From: Theodoxus fluviatilis
Taxonomy: Eukaryota > Mollusca > Gastropoda > Cycloneritida > Neritidae
Reading direction: 5' to 3'
Length of the DNA stretch: 64,000 nucleotides
Assembly: GCA_034096865.1 (NCBI GenBank)
Contig: JAWQFJ010002771.1
Span: forward strand, 55,001 to 119,000
The notes beneath the pieces were generated by a model that saw only the letters and a list, made by a program, of their open reading frames with translations, did no database searches and was not told the origin of the DNA. A program made the translations under genes and the position numbers. Below, in pieces: positions 13,001-22,451 of this stretch; the stretch's first letter is position 1, and each line of letters starts with the position of its first letter.

Positions 13001-14157
13001 ACAAAGCGACTCATTCCGTGGTGGAGGGTCACATTTTATATCCTACCCTCTGAATGTGATTTTCCCCAAATGCTTTAAAAACGCTAACAGTGCTGTCAAA
13101 ACTTTTAAGATATACTGAAAAATACTGTGGCACTTACCCAAGACAAACTGGAAGAAAGGAGTTGGTGTCATGTTCTTGAAAGTCACTAACTGAACCTCAG
13201 GATTCTTGTACTGAATTTGAGGCAAATGCCAAAAGACAAACTCACTGAAACAAATAAAACATTATTGTGTTATTCATTTACCCGAAAGAAAACATTATCA
13301 GGAACAACACCAACAGACTTTGGCCATATACATAATTAATTCAAACTTGCAAAGCTAATTCAGGAGGCATTCCTCTGGGCTCATATGAAATTGTTTACCA
13401 TTGGAGCAAAGAATACAAAGCTTCTGCCTTGGATCATTTGTTCTAGAAACATCAAACACTCAAACAGTACAGCTATAGCATGTATAGGCAATTACTATCT
13501 GTAAAACCTTGCATTCACCTTTATTTAACAGTCTTCCTCATCAATTACAATCTGACAGCACTTCCTATTAGCAAATGATGCCTGCAACAGAATTTTTTTT
13601 CATGTATCTTCAAATCAGAAGTTGATTAATCCTTCATCACATCTTCATCAAGACTTAGATGGCAGTGCAACGTTTTCGAGTATTCTGTCTACTATGATCG
13701 ACGTCGGCAGATTAACTCGTTATGTAGTAATCCAACTACAACTATGTAAATAGTGTCTTTGGTCAGAATACCACGTCCATCTTACTTCTTAGTGATCTTA
13801 GGAGTTACGCCTTACGGGTGTTGCGAAAGCCCCCTTTCTTTAGTTTATGAGTATATAATGGAGAGTATGAGTATACAATGGAGAGGACATATTGTCAAAC
13901 TCATATATGCATCAACGTTCTGTGAATTTATCTCAGTTTTGTTCAGAGCTTGATCTTATTTCTAACCCCCAAAAATAAGGAACAAAAGCGAATGAATGGT
14001 GATTAACAGTTGTTACTTACTACGCTCCTCTGCTGGGTTTGTGTTTAGCGTTGTAGTTGACAGTCATGATACGAACACAATCCTTGAAGACAAGGTCTCC
14101 TCGCTCAAGATATTGTAGTGTGCGCCTTATCGGCGCTCGGCCCTTCATAAAAGGCAT
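7056..14157 (-). CDS. MRPS25: Mitochondrial ribosomal protein S25 (mS25), complete, 4 exons
   Basis: This is a structural protein of the small subunit of the mitochondrial ribosome. The - strand coding exons are 14157-14021, 13244-13138, 7805-7718 and 7239-7056, 516 nt in all and encoding 171 aa; the human protein is about 173 aa. All junctions are GT-AG: donors GTAAGT at 14020, 13137 and 7717, and acceptors TTTCAG, TTTCAG and CTACAG. Exon 1 reads [20 protein letters not shown]. Exon 2 carries [12 protein letters not shown] and [12 protein letters not shown]. Exon 3 carries [17 protein letters not shown]. Exon 4 ends with [19 protein letters not shown]. All are family hallmarks. At the first junction GCG TA joins T GAG, which avoids an in-frame TAG. 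Intron 2 (7806-13137) contains the 4.6-kb satellite array. The gene is convergent with RBSN. Confidence 0.93.
7881..12515. repeat. 4.6-kb G/A-rich 20-bp satellite array inside MRPS25 intron 2
   Basis: The array begins with (GAAA)n and (GGGA)n (about 7881-7960) and then repeats the 20-bp unit GAGGGCGGGCAGGAGGGAGA with minor variants: GGGAGGGAGGGTGGGCA forms, shorter GAGGGCAGGA forms at about 9945-10105, and GGAGGAG forms at about 10920-11720. The + strand is almost purely G/A with isolated C. The unit has no stop codon in any frame and its length is not a multiple of three, so all six frames stay open for about 1,500 codons. The resulting Arg/Gly/Glu or Pro/Ser/Leu 'proteins' are artefacts. 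In the MRPS25 pre-mRNA (- sense) the array is pyrimidine-rich. Confidence 0.97.
12516..12547. repeat. (CA)n plus poly-C tract ending the satellite
   Basis: CACACACA is followed by a run of about 18 C directly after the last satellite unit. Confidence 0.9.
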
Positions 14158-14689
14158 GGCTAAGAGAAGTTTTCAGCGAGATGAGAATAAATACAAGAAG
14201 CGTTCAGCATAAACGTGCTCGTCCCAGAGATGTCACCTCTACATGTGTGGCTGTCAGGGGACGTAACTCTTTTGTCTTCTCGACTAGTGTGTTCTCTCAT
14301 CTGCACAAACTACAGTTTGCGACCCACTTACAAAACGAAATCGTACATAAATTTCTTCAAAACGTTTAACACGGCAATTTAATGTATCCTTTGTGAGCAC
14401 TGAAAGGAGGAATAAAATCAATATACGCATTTTAAGTCTGCTTTTTTTCAAACACAAATAGCTGTCTTCATAACGTTTTTCAGTCAACTGAAAGAAGAGA
14501 AGAATGCCTTCTGCAATTGCAAAGATCTCAGAAAAAAATGTTAATGCAATAAAAGCTCTAAATCAAGCTCAGAATTACCGTCTGCACCATAATCGACCCC
14601 AGTGTCTTCATTCTTTGGATTTATTTTGCATCAATGATCATAAACATTACGGAAGAAGGTGTGTATTATGCATGAGCAGGCAATATCAG
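14158..14689. other. Upstream region of MRPS25
   Basis: The MRPS25 promoter must lie here, immediately right of the start codon at 14157. No TATA box or other gene was identified. The next recognisable feature is a LINE 3' end that starts near 14690. Confidence 0.4.
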
Positions 14690-15110
14690 TTCAGTTCAGT
14701 TGAGTCTCTTAACCCTGAGATGGGTTGTTGAGGCTCCACTGATGACTTTCGGACAATCTTCCTCCATCGATCTCTATCCTCTGTGTCTCGCTGTGAGTCA
14801 GCAAAGGTCAAGCCTGTCCACTCTTTGATGTTGTCTTCCCACCTCTTTCTCTGCCTGCCTCTCCTTCTCCCACCTGGTACGGTACCTTGCAGGATGGTCT
14901 TGCATGGCCAGCCCACTGCCTCTTGACACGTGACCGTACCACTTCAGCTTTCTGCTTTTCACGATTGAGAGCAGGTCTTCGTACTGTCCAAATGCTCTCC
15001 TGATCCTGTTGCTGACTTCCTCATTCGTGACATGGTCTTTATATGAGATGTTCAGAATCTTGCGGTAGCATCTCATTTCCAGGGCTTGTATCAGTCCCCA
15101 GATCTGTAGT
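14690..15110 (-). mobile_element. 5'-truncated non-LTR retrotransposon (LINE), C-terminal end
   Basis: Two overlapping - strand frames (15076-14798, then 14916-14686) give the C-terminal tail typical of invertebrate LINE ORF2 proteins. One has RKILNISYKDHVTNEEV and KLKWYGHVSRGSGLA, the other GRQRKRWEDNIKEWTGL. They are separated by a frameshift near 14900. The element ends in tandem TTCAG/CTGAA pentamers at about 14691-14702, a microsatellite-type LINE tail. A second copy of the same 3' end lies at 19067-19170 on the opposite strand. No reverse transcriptase core remains here. Confidence 0.75.
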
Positions 15111-15120
15111 TCAGATGTGA

Positions 15121-15316
15121 GCGTCCAGAGGCTTGTTCAGGAGGCGCAGCGCTGCATGTGATTCAGCAATTTTGGGGCGTGATTCACTCAGAATCACCAA
15201 TCCGAGATGATTCAGACGATTTTGCATCATTCTCAAAATGGCGTCTTCGATCCCGCACTGGCCGTCGATGCGTAAAATAACCCTCAGAAACATCATTTTG
15301 GGGCTGGAGGGCTTTA
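15121..15316 (-). repeat. Fragment of the fold-back repeat family seen at 19171-20602
   Basis: On the - strand this segment repeats the sequence found at 19339-19565: AAAATGATGTTTCTGAGGG, then ATCGACGGCCA, then GAAGACGCCATTTTGA, then CTCCTGAACAAGCCT. The pogo-like element begins immediately to its right, so this fragment is probably the older target. Confidence 0.7.
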
Positions 15317-15686
15317 GGGGAGACGGGGGCAGGATGAGACGCGGGGTAGGTTGATACAACCTCAATAATACGTTCGTTCCACTGCATTTGCTAATTCCAT
15401 TTCCGCTCCACGTTTTTACTGAACCGGCCCATGATCCTTCTCCAAATTTTTGCGGGAAAGAACTTCTGCGTATGGTCTAGCCGGTCAGCGTGCACTGGAG
15501 TAGCAAGGTAAGTAAGTTTCACCCTTCTGCAAGAATTTTGTCTGAGCTCAGAATTACTTATGGTCAGAGCTGACAGGCCATGAAATTAGTAGCAGGGAGA
15601 CATAAGCAAACTAATCGCACAGTGAGGAAATGGATGTTTTTGATGCCATTTTGTCTGCTTGCCATTTTTTGCAGCAACCCCCTTCG

Positions 15687-15753
15687 GGGCAGGTTGAGAC
15701 GGGGTTGGTTGAGACATATCAACCTGCCCCAGGGTCTGTATCAACCTACCCCA
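15687..15753. repeat. Left subterminal repeats of the pogo-like element
   Basis: GGGCAGGTTGAGAC at 15687 is followed by the inverted copies TATCAACCTGCCCC (15717-15730) and TGTATCAACCTACCCC (15737-15752). They lie 70 to 140 bp upstream of the transposase start and may combine binding sites with promoter function. Confidence 0.75.
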
Positions 15754-15824
15754 GACTTTTTTGTCATGTTATTATTTTATATTTGCACAGGTTTTCATTA
15801 AATTTTATTCATATATTTTGACAG

Positions 15825-17135
15825 ATGATGAGAAACTACACGAGAAAGACCGAACGGGGTTGTTACCAATTGGAAACAATGGAGAAGGCTGCAGAGGCAG
15901 TGATTGGGGGACAGACTTTCCGTGAAGCTGCCGAACAATATGGAGTCAAGAAAGACACTCTGTTCAAAGCGGTTAAGAAAATGAAGGCGGGCCAGAGACT
16001 GGTAAGCTTTGCAGACAGCTGTCGGACACGACAAGTGTTCACTCCATCAGAGGAAAAGGACCTTGTTGACTACATTGTCCATGCTTCCAGGATAGGCTTT
16101 CCTATGGATCATAAAACAATCAGGAATCTTGCCTACCATCTTGCAGAAAGAAACAACAAAAAATTTCCTCCGAACTGGGGCGAGGCAGGCCACACTGGCG
16201 AAGACTGGCTTCTCGGTTTTCAAAAACGTCACAGTGCAGAGATCAGCAACAGAACACCAGAGTCAACCAGTCTAGCAAGGGCCACGGCATTCAACAGAAC
16301 GAATGTGAACACGTTCTATGAGAAACTCCAAGAAATCTACCATCGCCACGAATTCGCCCCCGAGGACATCTACAACTGGGATGAGACGGGATTGCAGGCC
16401 ACACAGAAGCCTCAGAGAGTGGTGGCAGAGGCTGGAGTGAAGCAGGTTGCGCAGCTCGTGTCACACGAAAGGGGGGAAACCCTCACAATGCTCGGCTTCA
16501 TCAACGCCATCGGAAACACAGTTCCTCCTTGCCTGATCTTTCCAAGAATGAAATTCAAGGCATTCATGATGCATGGCGCTCCTCCTGGCGCACGTGGGTT
16601 TGCAAGTCGTTCCGGCTGGATGACCAAAGAAATCTTTCTTGAATGCCTGCGTCATTTTGTGGCCTTTGTACGCTGTACCCCTGACAGAAAGGTGCTGCTG
16701 ATCCTAGACAACCACGAATCTCACGTGTCCCTGGATGTGGTTGACTTCTGTCGGGAAAATGGTATCGTCCTGTGGAGTTTCCCTCCGCACACAAGCCACC
16801 GCCTTCAGCAACTTGACAGAACGATCTTCGGATCATTCAAGTGTGCGTTTCACACAGCCAGCAACGAATGGATGTTCAGCAATCCTGTAAAGAAGATGAC
16901 CATCTACGAGGTCGCTGCGATCGTGGGTCTTGTCCACCCAAGAGCTTTCTCTGCTTCCAACATCATCAGCGGTTTCAGGTGCACAGGCATCTACCCGCTG
17001 AACACTGCAACCTTCTCTGACAGTGATTTCATCCAGTGTCATGTGACTGATCGCCCTGCGCCTGAGGAAACAGAAAATGAGGCACCTGGAGCTGTACCAC
17101 CTGTCCATGTTGAAGGGTCCCCAGCTCACGTTTAG
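15825..17135 (+). CDS. pogo/Tigger/Jerky-like DDE transposase, 436 aa
   Basis: The product is a cut-and-paste transposase of the pogo family. The N-terminus carries a pipsqueak-type helix-turn-helix (about residues 15-57, FREAAEQYGVKKDTLFKAVK) and then a CENP-B-type DNA-binding domain (about 73-140, FTPSEEKDLVDYIVHASRIG). The DDE catalytic core is intact: D186 in YNWDETG, D295 in LILDNHESH, and D331 in RLQQLDRTIFGSFK, giving a DD35D spacing. The frame starts with two ATGs at 15825. It ends at a TAG (17133), but the same frame stays open beyond it to 17432 and encodes the usual pogo C-terminal linker (RILTDTPEK). The stop is therefore probably a nonsense mutation, not the original end. This is the best-preserved transposase in the window. 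Confidence 0.93.
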   Translation: MMRNYTRKTERGCYQLETMEKAAEAVIGGQTFREAAEQYGVKKDTLFKAVKKMKAGQRLVSFADSCRTRQVFTPSEEKDLVDYIVHASRIGFPMDHKTIRNLAYHLAERNNKKFPPNWGEAGHTGEDWLLGFQKRHSAEISNRTPESTSLARATAFNRTNVNTFYEKLQEIYHRHEFAPEDIYNWDETGLQATQKPQRVVAEAGVKQVAQLVSHERGETLTMLGFINAIGNTVPPCLIFPRMKFKAFMMHGAPPGARGFASRSGWMTKEIFLECLRHFVAFVRCTPDRKVLLILDNHESHVSLDVVDFCRENGIVLWSFPPHTSHRLQQLDRTIFGSFKCAFHTASNEWMFSNPVKKMTIYEVAAIVGLVHPRAFSASNIISGFRCTGIYPLNTATFSDSDFIQCHVTDRPAPEETENEAPGAVPPVHVEGSPAHV

Positions 17136-18506
17136 TCAGACACAAGACAGCCACTGGATGATATCTCAGAGCTGACTGTCCCCCAAAGTGCAGAGATCTC
17201 CAACACCAATCTCTCATGTTCTCCTGAGACGATAAGACCCCATCCAAAGGCACCTGCTGAAATAAATGACCGGAAAGTCTCCAGGCGTCAGGGAAGGTGT
17301 AGGATACTGACGGATACACCAGAGAAACAACAACTGGAGGAAGCTGCTATGGTTAAAAAAACGGAAGGCACCTCAAAACGTGAAAAGAAATGGCAAGAAG
17401 AAACGGCTCTTTGTTCAAAGACCAGAGAGAAATGACAAACGAAGACGAAGCTGTTTGATGGCCACCTATTGTCAAGGGGACACGTTCTTTTCTGCTAACA
17501 GTAGAGGGCGACAGTGCACGGCCATTGCAACAGCTGCTGCCTTGTACACCACCACGACGCCTGTTGCAGAGTGGACGAGGCTTGACCGTGACTACATCCT
17601 TGTCAGTGGAGACAGTCTGTACAAAGAAGTGATACAAGAAAGACCCAGCAATGAGCATGGGTACCTGCTCATCTCAGACATCCCAGAAGTGTCGGTTTTC
17701 AACAAGAAATACACGATCAAGAGAGCAGCACCACTGTGTGGACTCGTGTCTGCACAGCAGATGTCGGAGGAGGCAACTGGTCTAGAAACTGCTGTTCCAC
17801 GAGCACTTTCAGAACATTCCACTGCTGTTCTGATCATCAAGGATTCCTCTGTTATGGTTTGCAAAGACAAGGACGGGATTTTCTGTCTTCGACTCCCATG
17901 CCAGAGACGAAAATGGACTACCCTCAGCAGATGGGAAGGCAGTCTTGATGAAGCTCAGGGATCAGGATGACCTTCTTCACTACCTACGGGAAGTTGGCTC
18001 TGCACTGACGGAGGGCGGCAACATTGCCACCTACGAGATTGTTGGCATTGAGGCAGTTTCTGAAAGACCAGGTGCAAGCCCACAGGAGGAAGCCAACCCC
18101 GAATCTGAAAGATGCCCGGAGGTACGTTTCCATGCTATTTTCTGAAATAATTATCATTGAAAAGCATGCATCTCATGTATGTTTTTGTCACGGATAAGTG
18201 CCATGGCTTTCAGAAAAATTTTATGTAGATGTGTGTATATTTTTACAGGACCAGAGTCAAGCAGCAGGAGCACGCCCACAGGAGGCAGCCAACCCCATCT
18301 CGCCAGGCACGTTCACCACTTGTACTGCTGGCGCCAGCTCTACCGCCACTGGTCAAGAGGATGTTTGCATCTTCTGTGGGGAGGACTTTGCTTCATCGCC
18401 ACCAGGAGAATACTGGATTCAGTGCAGAAAGTGTCACCTCTGGTGCCATGAAGAATGTGCAGACACCGGCATGCAAAATTTCATCTGTGACTTCTGTAGA
18501 AAGTAA
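17136..18506 (+). pseudogene. C-terminal extension of the pogo-like protein: linker, C76-like cysteine protease, PHD finger
   Basis: After the TAG at 17133 the linker continues in frame to an A7 run at about 17356-17362. There the sense moves to the frame of 17380-17970, giving KKRKAPQNVKRNGKKKRLF. This frame encodes a papain-like fold resembling peptidase C76 (a deubiquitinase-type family first defined in large viral tegument proteins): GRQCTAIATAAALY with Cys at 17515-17517, and DYILVSGDSLYKE. A one-base shift near 17885 leads to the matching FDSHARDENG box (Asp at 17891, His at 17897). An intron is likely at 18122-18248 (GTACGT...TTTACAG, phase 0). It is followed by a C4HC3 PHD finger at 18366-18503 (CIFCGEDF, CRKCHLWCHEEC, CDFC) and a TAA. 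The protease and PHD assignments rest on motifs only. The disruptions suggest that this copy is inactive. Confidence 0.65.
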
Positions 18507-18811
18507 TGTCAGTTAGGCTGTCAAATATGTGCAGCAACGAAGTTAGTTCTAACCTTGTTTCATTTCCTGTGTTTGGTGAAAGTTTATTTTTTGGTTTTTG
18601 TTCCCATTTAATCTCATCATTTGTCCAGTTTACATTTGCGTTTACTACTTTAACCCTGTCAGTTTATATGGGAATATTCTAGTCACCTATTTTAAGACTG
18701 GCATAGTGTCATGAACTTTTAACTATTTTTGTTACACAAACCATTGCCAGCTGCGATTGTGACATGATGGCTGACGGATAATGATGGTTTTTTCGGCTTG
18801 TTTTTTACGTT

Positions 18812-18891
18812 TGTATCAACCTGCCCCAGGCAGTATCAACCTGCCTCACAGTGTGTATCAACCTACCCCGGCAAGTATCAACCTGCCCCGG
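18812..18891. repeat. Right terminal/subterminal repeats of the pogo-like element
   Basis: Four direct copies of GTATCAACCTGCCCC-type sequence lie at about 18813, 18833, 18855 and 18875. The outermost copies match the inverted left end. Confidence 0.85.
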
Positions 18892-19066
18892 TAAAGTTAA
18901 TGTCTTTAAAAGCGTTTTGTGTTTAAACAGAACGAAATTACTCGGTTTTTTCTCTGTTGAGAAATAAATAAAAGAATACATTTTGTTTTTGTACCTATTT
19001 TAACTTTGTGTGATTGGTATTATGTGAGTTAGAGCGAAAAAGTCGTTTAGCGTCTCAAACTGACCC

Positions 19067-19170
19067 CTTTGCTGACTCACAGCGAGCCACAGAGGATAGA
19101 GACCGATGGAGGAAGATTGTCCGAAAGTCATCAGTGGTGCCTCAACTGAACTGAACTGAACTGAACTGAA
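19067..19170 (+). mobile_element. LINE 3'-end fragment with (CTGAA)n tail
   Basis: GCTGACTCACAGCGAG, ATGGAGGAAGATTGTCCG and AAGTCATCAGTGG match the 3' end of the LINE at 14690-14800 in opposite orientation. The fragment finishes in ACTGA-type pentamers. Confidence 0.8.
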
Positions 19171-20602
19171 ATCTTCTGCGCCCCATGGTGTGTTGATAGA
19201 CGCGAAGAAAGTGTTTTCTTTGCCACAGACATCGTTTATGCACGTTTAAATGTATTCTGCATGATCAAAGTCCACTACTGTGTCAACCTTACTTGCCATT
19301 ACTCGCACATACAGAGCGCTTGGGGCAAATAAAGCCCGTTCCAGTCCCAAAATGATGTTTCTGAGGGTTATTTTACGCATCGACGGCCATTGCGGGATCG
19401 AAGACGCCATTTTGAATGTGATGCAAAATCATCTGAAGCACGTCGGATTGGTGATTCACAGCGCTGCTCAGCGCTGAGTAAATCACGCCCCGAAATTGCC
19501 GTTCAGGAGTGAATCACATGCAGCGCTGAGCAGCGCTTTGAATCGCTGCGCCTCCTGAACAAGCCTGAGATGATTCAGACGATTTTGCATCATTTTCAAA
19601 ATGGCGTCTTCGATCCCGCACTGGCCGTGTAGCGTGGAAAATAGTAACCCGTGGAAAACGGTGACGGAAGTCATCGCAGAGTTATCTGCGAGGGACGTGC
19701 TTTATGCAATTTACCGCTCCTGCACCTGTTCTTCGCATGGAATATATTCCGACAAACGACGCATTAGTTGCTTTACGAGGTTTTGGTGCATTTGTGTAGT
19801 TTAACACATGATGTAGCGTTCAAAAAAGTTTTTCCCCGTGTAAAACCGTCTCCCCTGCCGGAAATAATATGGGAGTCACCTCCCTGTAGTCTGTTTGTAG
19901 TCTGGTTTTATAAAACGCGACCGTTGACTGACTTGGCACGCCCGGGGAGTTATGCTAAGATCCGGCCGCGTAAATATATCTGCGTTTTGTGACAAACGTC
20001 TTGCTCGGCGGTACTGTACTCCATGCACCTTAACGGTGCGCGTGATTCGGGTGTAATCTTAAGCTAAACGACGTTCCGAATGTTTCCGACTTCGACCATT
20101 TCAGCAGCGCCAATAAACGTCGTTTAGCTTAAGATTACACCCGAATCACGCGCACCGTTAAGGTGCATGGAGTATAGTACCGCCGAGCAAGACGTTTGTC
20201 ACAAAACGCAGATATATTTACGCGGCCGGATCTTAGCATAACTCCCCGGGCGTGCCAAGTCAGTCAGGCGGAGTGGCGGGTGCCGTCTCTTTTTAGAGTT
20301 GAATTTTCAGAAAATCCCGAGCAGATAACTCTGCGATGACTTCCGTCACTGTTTTCCACGGGTTACTATTTTCCACGCTACAGGCCGTCGATGCGTAAAA
20401 TAACCCTCAGAAACATCATTTTGGGACTGGAACGGGCTTTATTTGCCCCAAGCGCCCTGTATGCGCGAGTAATGGCAAGTAAGGATGACACAGTAGTGGA
20501 CTTTATTCATGCAGAATATATTTAAACGTGCATAAACGATGTCTGTGGCAAAGAAAACACTTTCTTCGCGTCTATCAACACACCATGGGGCGCAGAAGAT
20601 TT
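19171..20602. mobile_element. Large fold-back (palindromic) element, interrupted by a second fold-back element
   Basis: The left arm begins ATCTTCTGCGCCCCATGG at about 19171. The right arm ends with its reverse complement, CCATGGGGCGCAGAAGAT, near 20602. The arms share the marker sequences AAAATGATGTTTCTGAGGG (left) and CCCTCAGAAACATCATTTT (right). The axis of symmetry is near 19490-19565, within sequence rich in CAGCGCTG-type palindromes and ending CTCCTGAACAAGCCTGAG. The right arm is split at about 19627 by the inner element, and its sequence resumes at about 20384. No coding sequence was found. A non-autonomous DNA element is likely; its superfamily is unknown. Confidence 0.8.
19627..20383. 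mobile_element. Inner fold-back element, ~757 bp, hairpin arms with a 40-nt loop
   Basis: The element starts TGTAGCGTGGAAAATAG and ends CTATTTTCCACGCTACA, and GGCCG flanks it on both sides as a likely 5-bp target duplication. The outer arms (19627-19690 and 20316-20383) and inner arms (about 19920-20075 and 20116-20275, e.g. AAGCTAAACGACGTT and AACGTCGTTTAGCTT) are inverted copies. The loop is 20076-20115. No protein-coding capacity was seen. Confidence 0.85.
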
Positions 20603-20649
20603 ACCTCCCCTTTAACAAGTGAAGCGCTCCACTACATATATCTTAGGTG

Positions 20650-20803
20650 TTCAGGAGAGGCAAAGAGCGCTCAATTGCCAACATGAAGCGCACATGCAGC
20701 GCGTTGTACTCCTGACCAAGCCTTTAATTGTTCAGGAGAGGCAAAGAGCGCTCAATTGCCAACATGAAGCGCTCATGCAGCGCCTTGTACTCCTGAACAA
20801 GCC
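20650..20803. repeat. Two tandem ~78-bp copies with TTCAGGAG...CTCCTGAAC ends
   Basis: TTCAGGAGAGGCAAAGAGCG begins at about 20650 and again at about 20730. Each copy ends CTCCTGA(C/A)CAAGCCT, the reverse complement of its own start plus the AGGCTTG motif also found at 15127 and 19565. These may be solo ends of the same transposon family. Confidence 0.75.
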
Positions 20804-21375
20804 TCATGACTCGCATGCATACAATAATACGGAGATGGCCAGCGTGCGCATGAGCCATGAGCAGGTAATATAGAGCCTAAGTAATCCAAAACCCAACTAA
20901 AATAAGTTTCCCGCCTCGTGCTTCGAAAACGTCCGTCTCCAAAATAATTCAAACAAACGTATGACTTCTTTTTTTACTGGCTGAGCTGCTGGAGTAGGAC
21001 CCGAAAGCTCAGCAGCCAGGGGATTCAGCTGGTGGAGAGGGGTATAACTAATTACCGCGATACATCGGGATTCATCGCGATACACATATAAAGTTTCGTC
21101 TTGTGTATATACGTATTTTTTCTAATACAGTTTTGATAAATATATCAATGTATATATTTATTTGTCTTTAGTTGTTGTTGGTTTTTTTGCTTTTAAAAAA
21201 TACCAATTCACGATGCAATCACTGAATGGTTTGAGTTGAGTTGAGTTGACCGGTTGGGTTCTGAACTTAAAAGGATAGATTCTGAATAAATGAATTCGGT
21301 ATACCCATATATATATTATATGTGTGTGTGTGGTTTGAGTTTGAGTTGTGTTGACCAGTTGGGGTCTAAATTTGA

Positions 21376-22440
21376 ATGGAACGAATCAGAGCTCCTACAT
21401 ACGACCAGAAGACTTCGGGTCAGATCATTTCGCTTGTGGATAAGAGAAAAGCTGCAACCATTGACCTTACTCGTGATGCAGTACATGACGTTAACTTTAT
21501 CAGTACAGATGATGGTGATGATGATGGTGAGGATGATGATGGTGATGATGATGATGATGGTGATGATGATGGTGATGATGATGAAGAGGAGGAGGAGGAG
21601 GAGGACGAAGATGTAGGTGTTGAAGATGAAGATAGGAATGGTGCTGAAAATGATGAGGATGAGGATAACGGTGATGACGATGGTCAGGCAAAAGAATCAA
21701 AGCCTCTTCCCAATGGCCAATTTTTGAGTGTGATATATATCTTAGATATCTTGAGAACAGGGAAAGCGTTAGAAAATGTACCACCAGGAAAGAAAGAAAA
21801 CGCGTTTTCGTAGTACGCAATGAAGACAACTTATGAAAATGGCATGCTGGCCAACGTTCAGACTTTTGGGATGATCTGGGGGCATGGAAAGGTGGAGGAA
21901 CTAGCCACACACTGTTCATGGAAAAAGATGGTCGTCTTTTGAATGTTTTCAAACGCAACGGTCAAATATGCGTTTCAAGATCTGAAAATAAACAACGCGT
22001 TTATGTCCCTGTCGATCCCCAACCCAATGAATCGGAATTTGTACATCTGTTTCGCTATTACGCGAAGCATTCTCACTCACCAGCATTTGCCTGCCATGAG
22101 TTCAAGGGTACTTATCAAGGGGGGGGGGGGGGGGGGGGGGGAGGGGAAGGCACACGCATGGTAACTCAAAAAATGCGAAGCGATCAGGACCATACACGAG
22201 AATGCAACCGAAAGTGATGGCTAGCATCAAGAGAAAGCTGAAAACTATGCGCCCAATGGACGTGTATCAAGATGAAGATGAGTTCCAAGGTCCGAGAAAT
22301 TGCCATCAGGTAACAAATGCAAAGTACAACATGATGAAAAAAGCCTCGTGCTGTCACCAGTCAGCCAGGCGGAACTTTGCCGATCCGATCAGCACGTTAG
22401 AGGAGTTCCAACATTCTAATAGCTATGTGCAGATAATCTT
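21376..22440 (+). pseudogene. N-terminal half of the MULE protein, frameshifted
   Basis: The first frame (21376-21813) starts MERIRAPTYDQKTSGQ. It contains a very acidic Asp/Glu block of about 50 residues encoded by GAT and GAG microsatellite at 21510-21680. After a stop, another frame (about 21868-22120) gives WKGGGTSHTLFMEKDG and VDPQPNESEFVHLFRYYAKH, a segment typical of the region upstream of metazoan MULE catalytic domains. It breaks in a G-run of about 23 (22119-22141). A further frame (22202-22471) reads on to an A-run near 22441. The pieces are probably parts of one ancestral protein. Confidence 0.55.
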
Positions 22441-22451
22441 TAAAAAAAACC

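Larger units (their letters stand above)
15317..18891 (+). mobile_element. pogo-like (Tc1/mariner superfamily) DNA transposon with an extra protease/PHD module
   Basis: The outer ends are inverted. The left end has GGGGCAGG-type then GGGGTAGGTTGATACA (to 15358); the right end has TGTATCAACCTACCCC (about 18854-18869) then GTATCAACCTGCCCCG (ending 18890). Inside the left end the motif recurs in both orientations (15687-15753), and the right end carries four copies (18812-18891). These repeats probably serve as transposase binding sites. The exact left border (15317 or about 15325) and a TA target duplication are not certain. The coding part is an intact DDE transposase followed by a broken C76-like protease and PHD reading frame. 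Confidence 0.8.

Noticed and set aside
16047..17319. Antisense frames within the pogo-like transposase
   Set aside because: Shadows of the coding strand; no domains.
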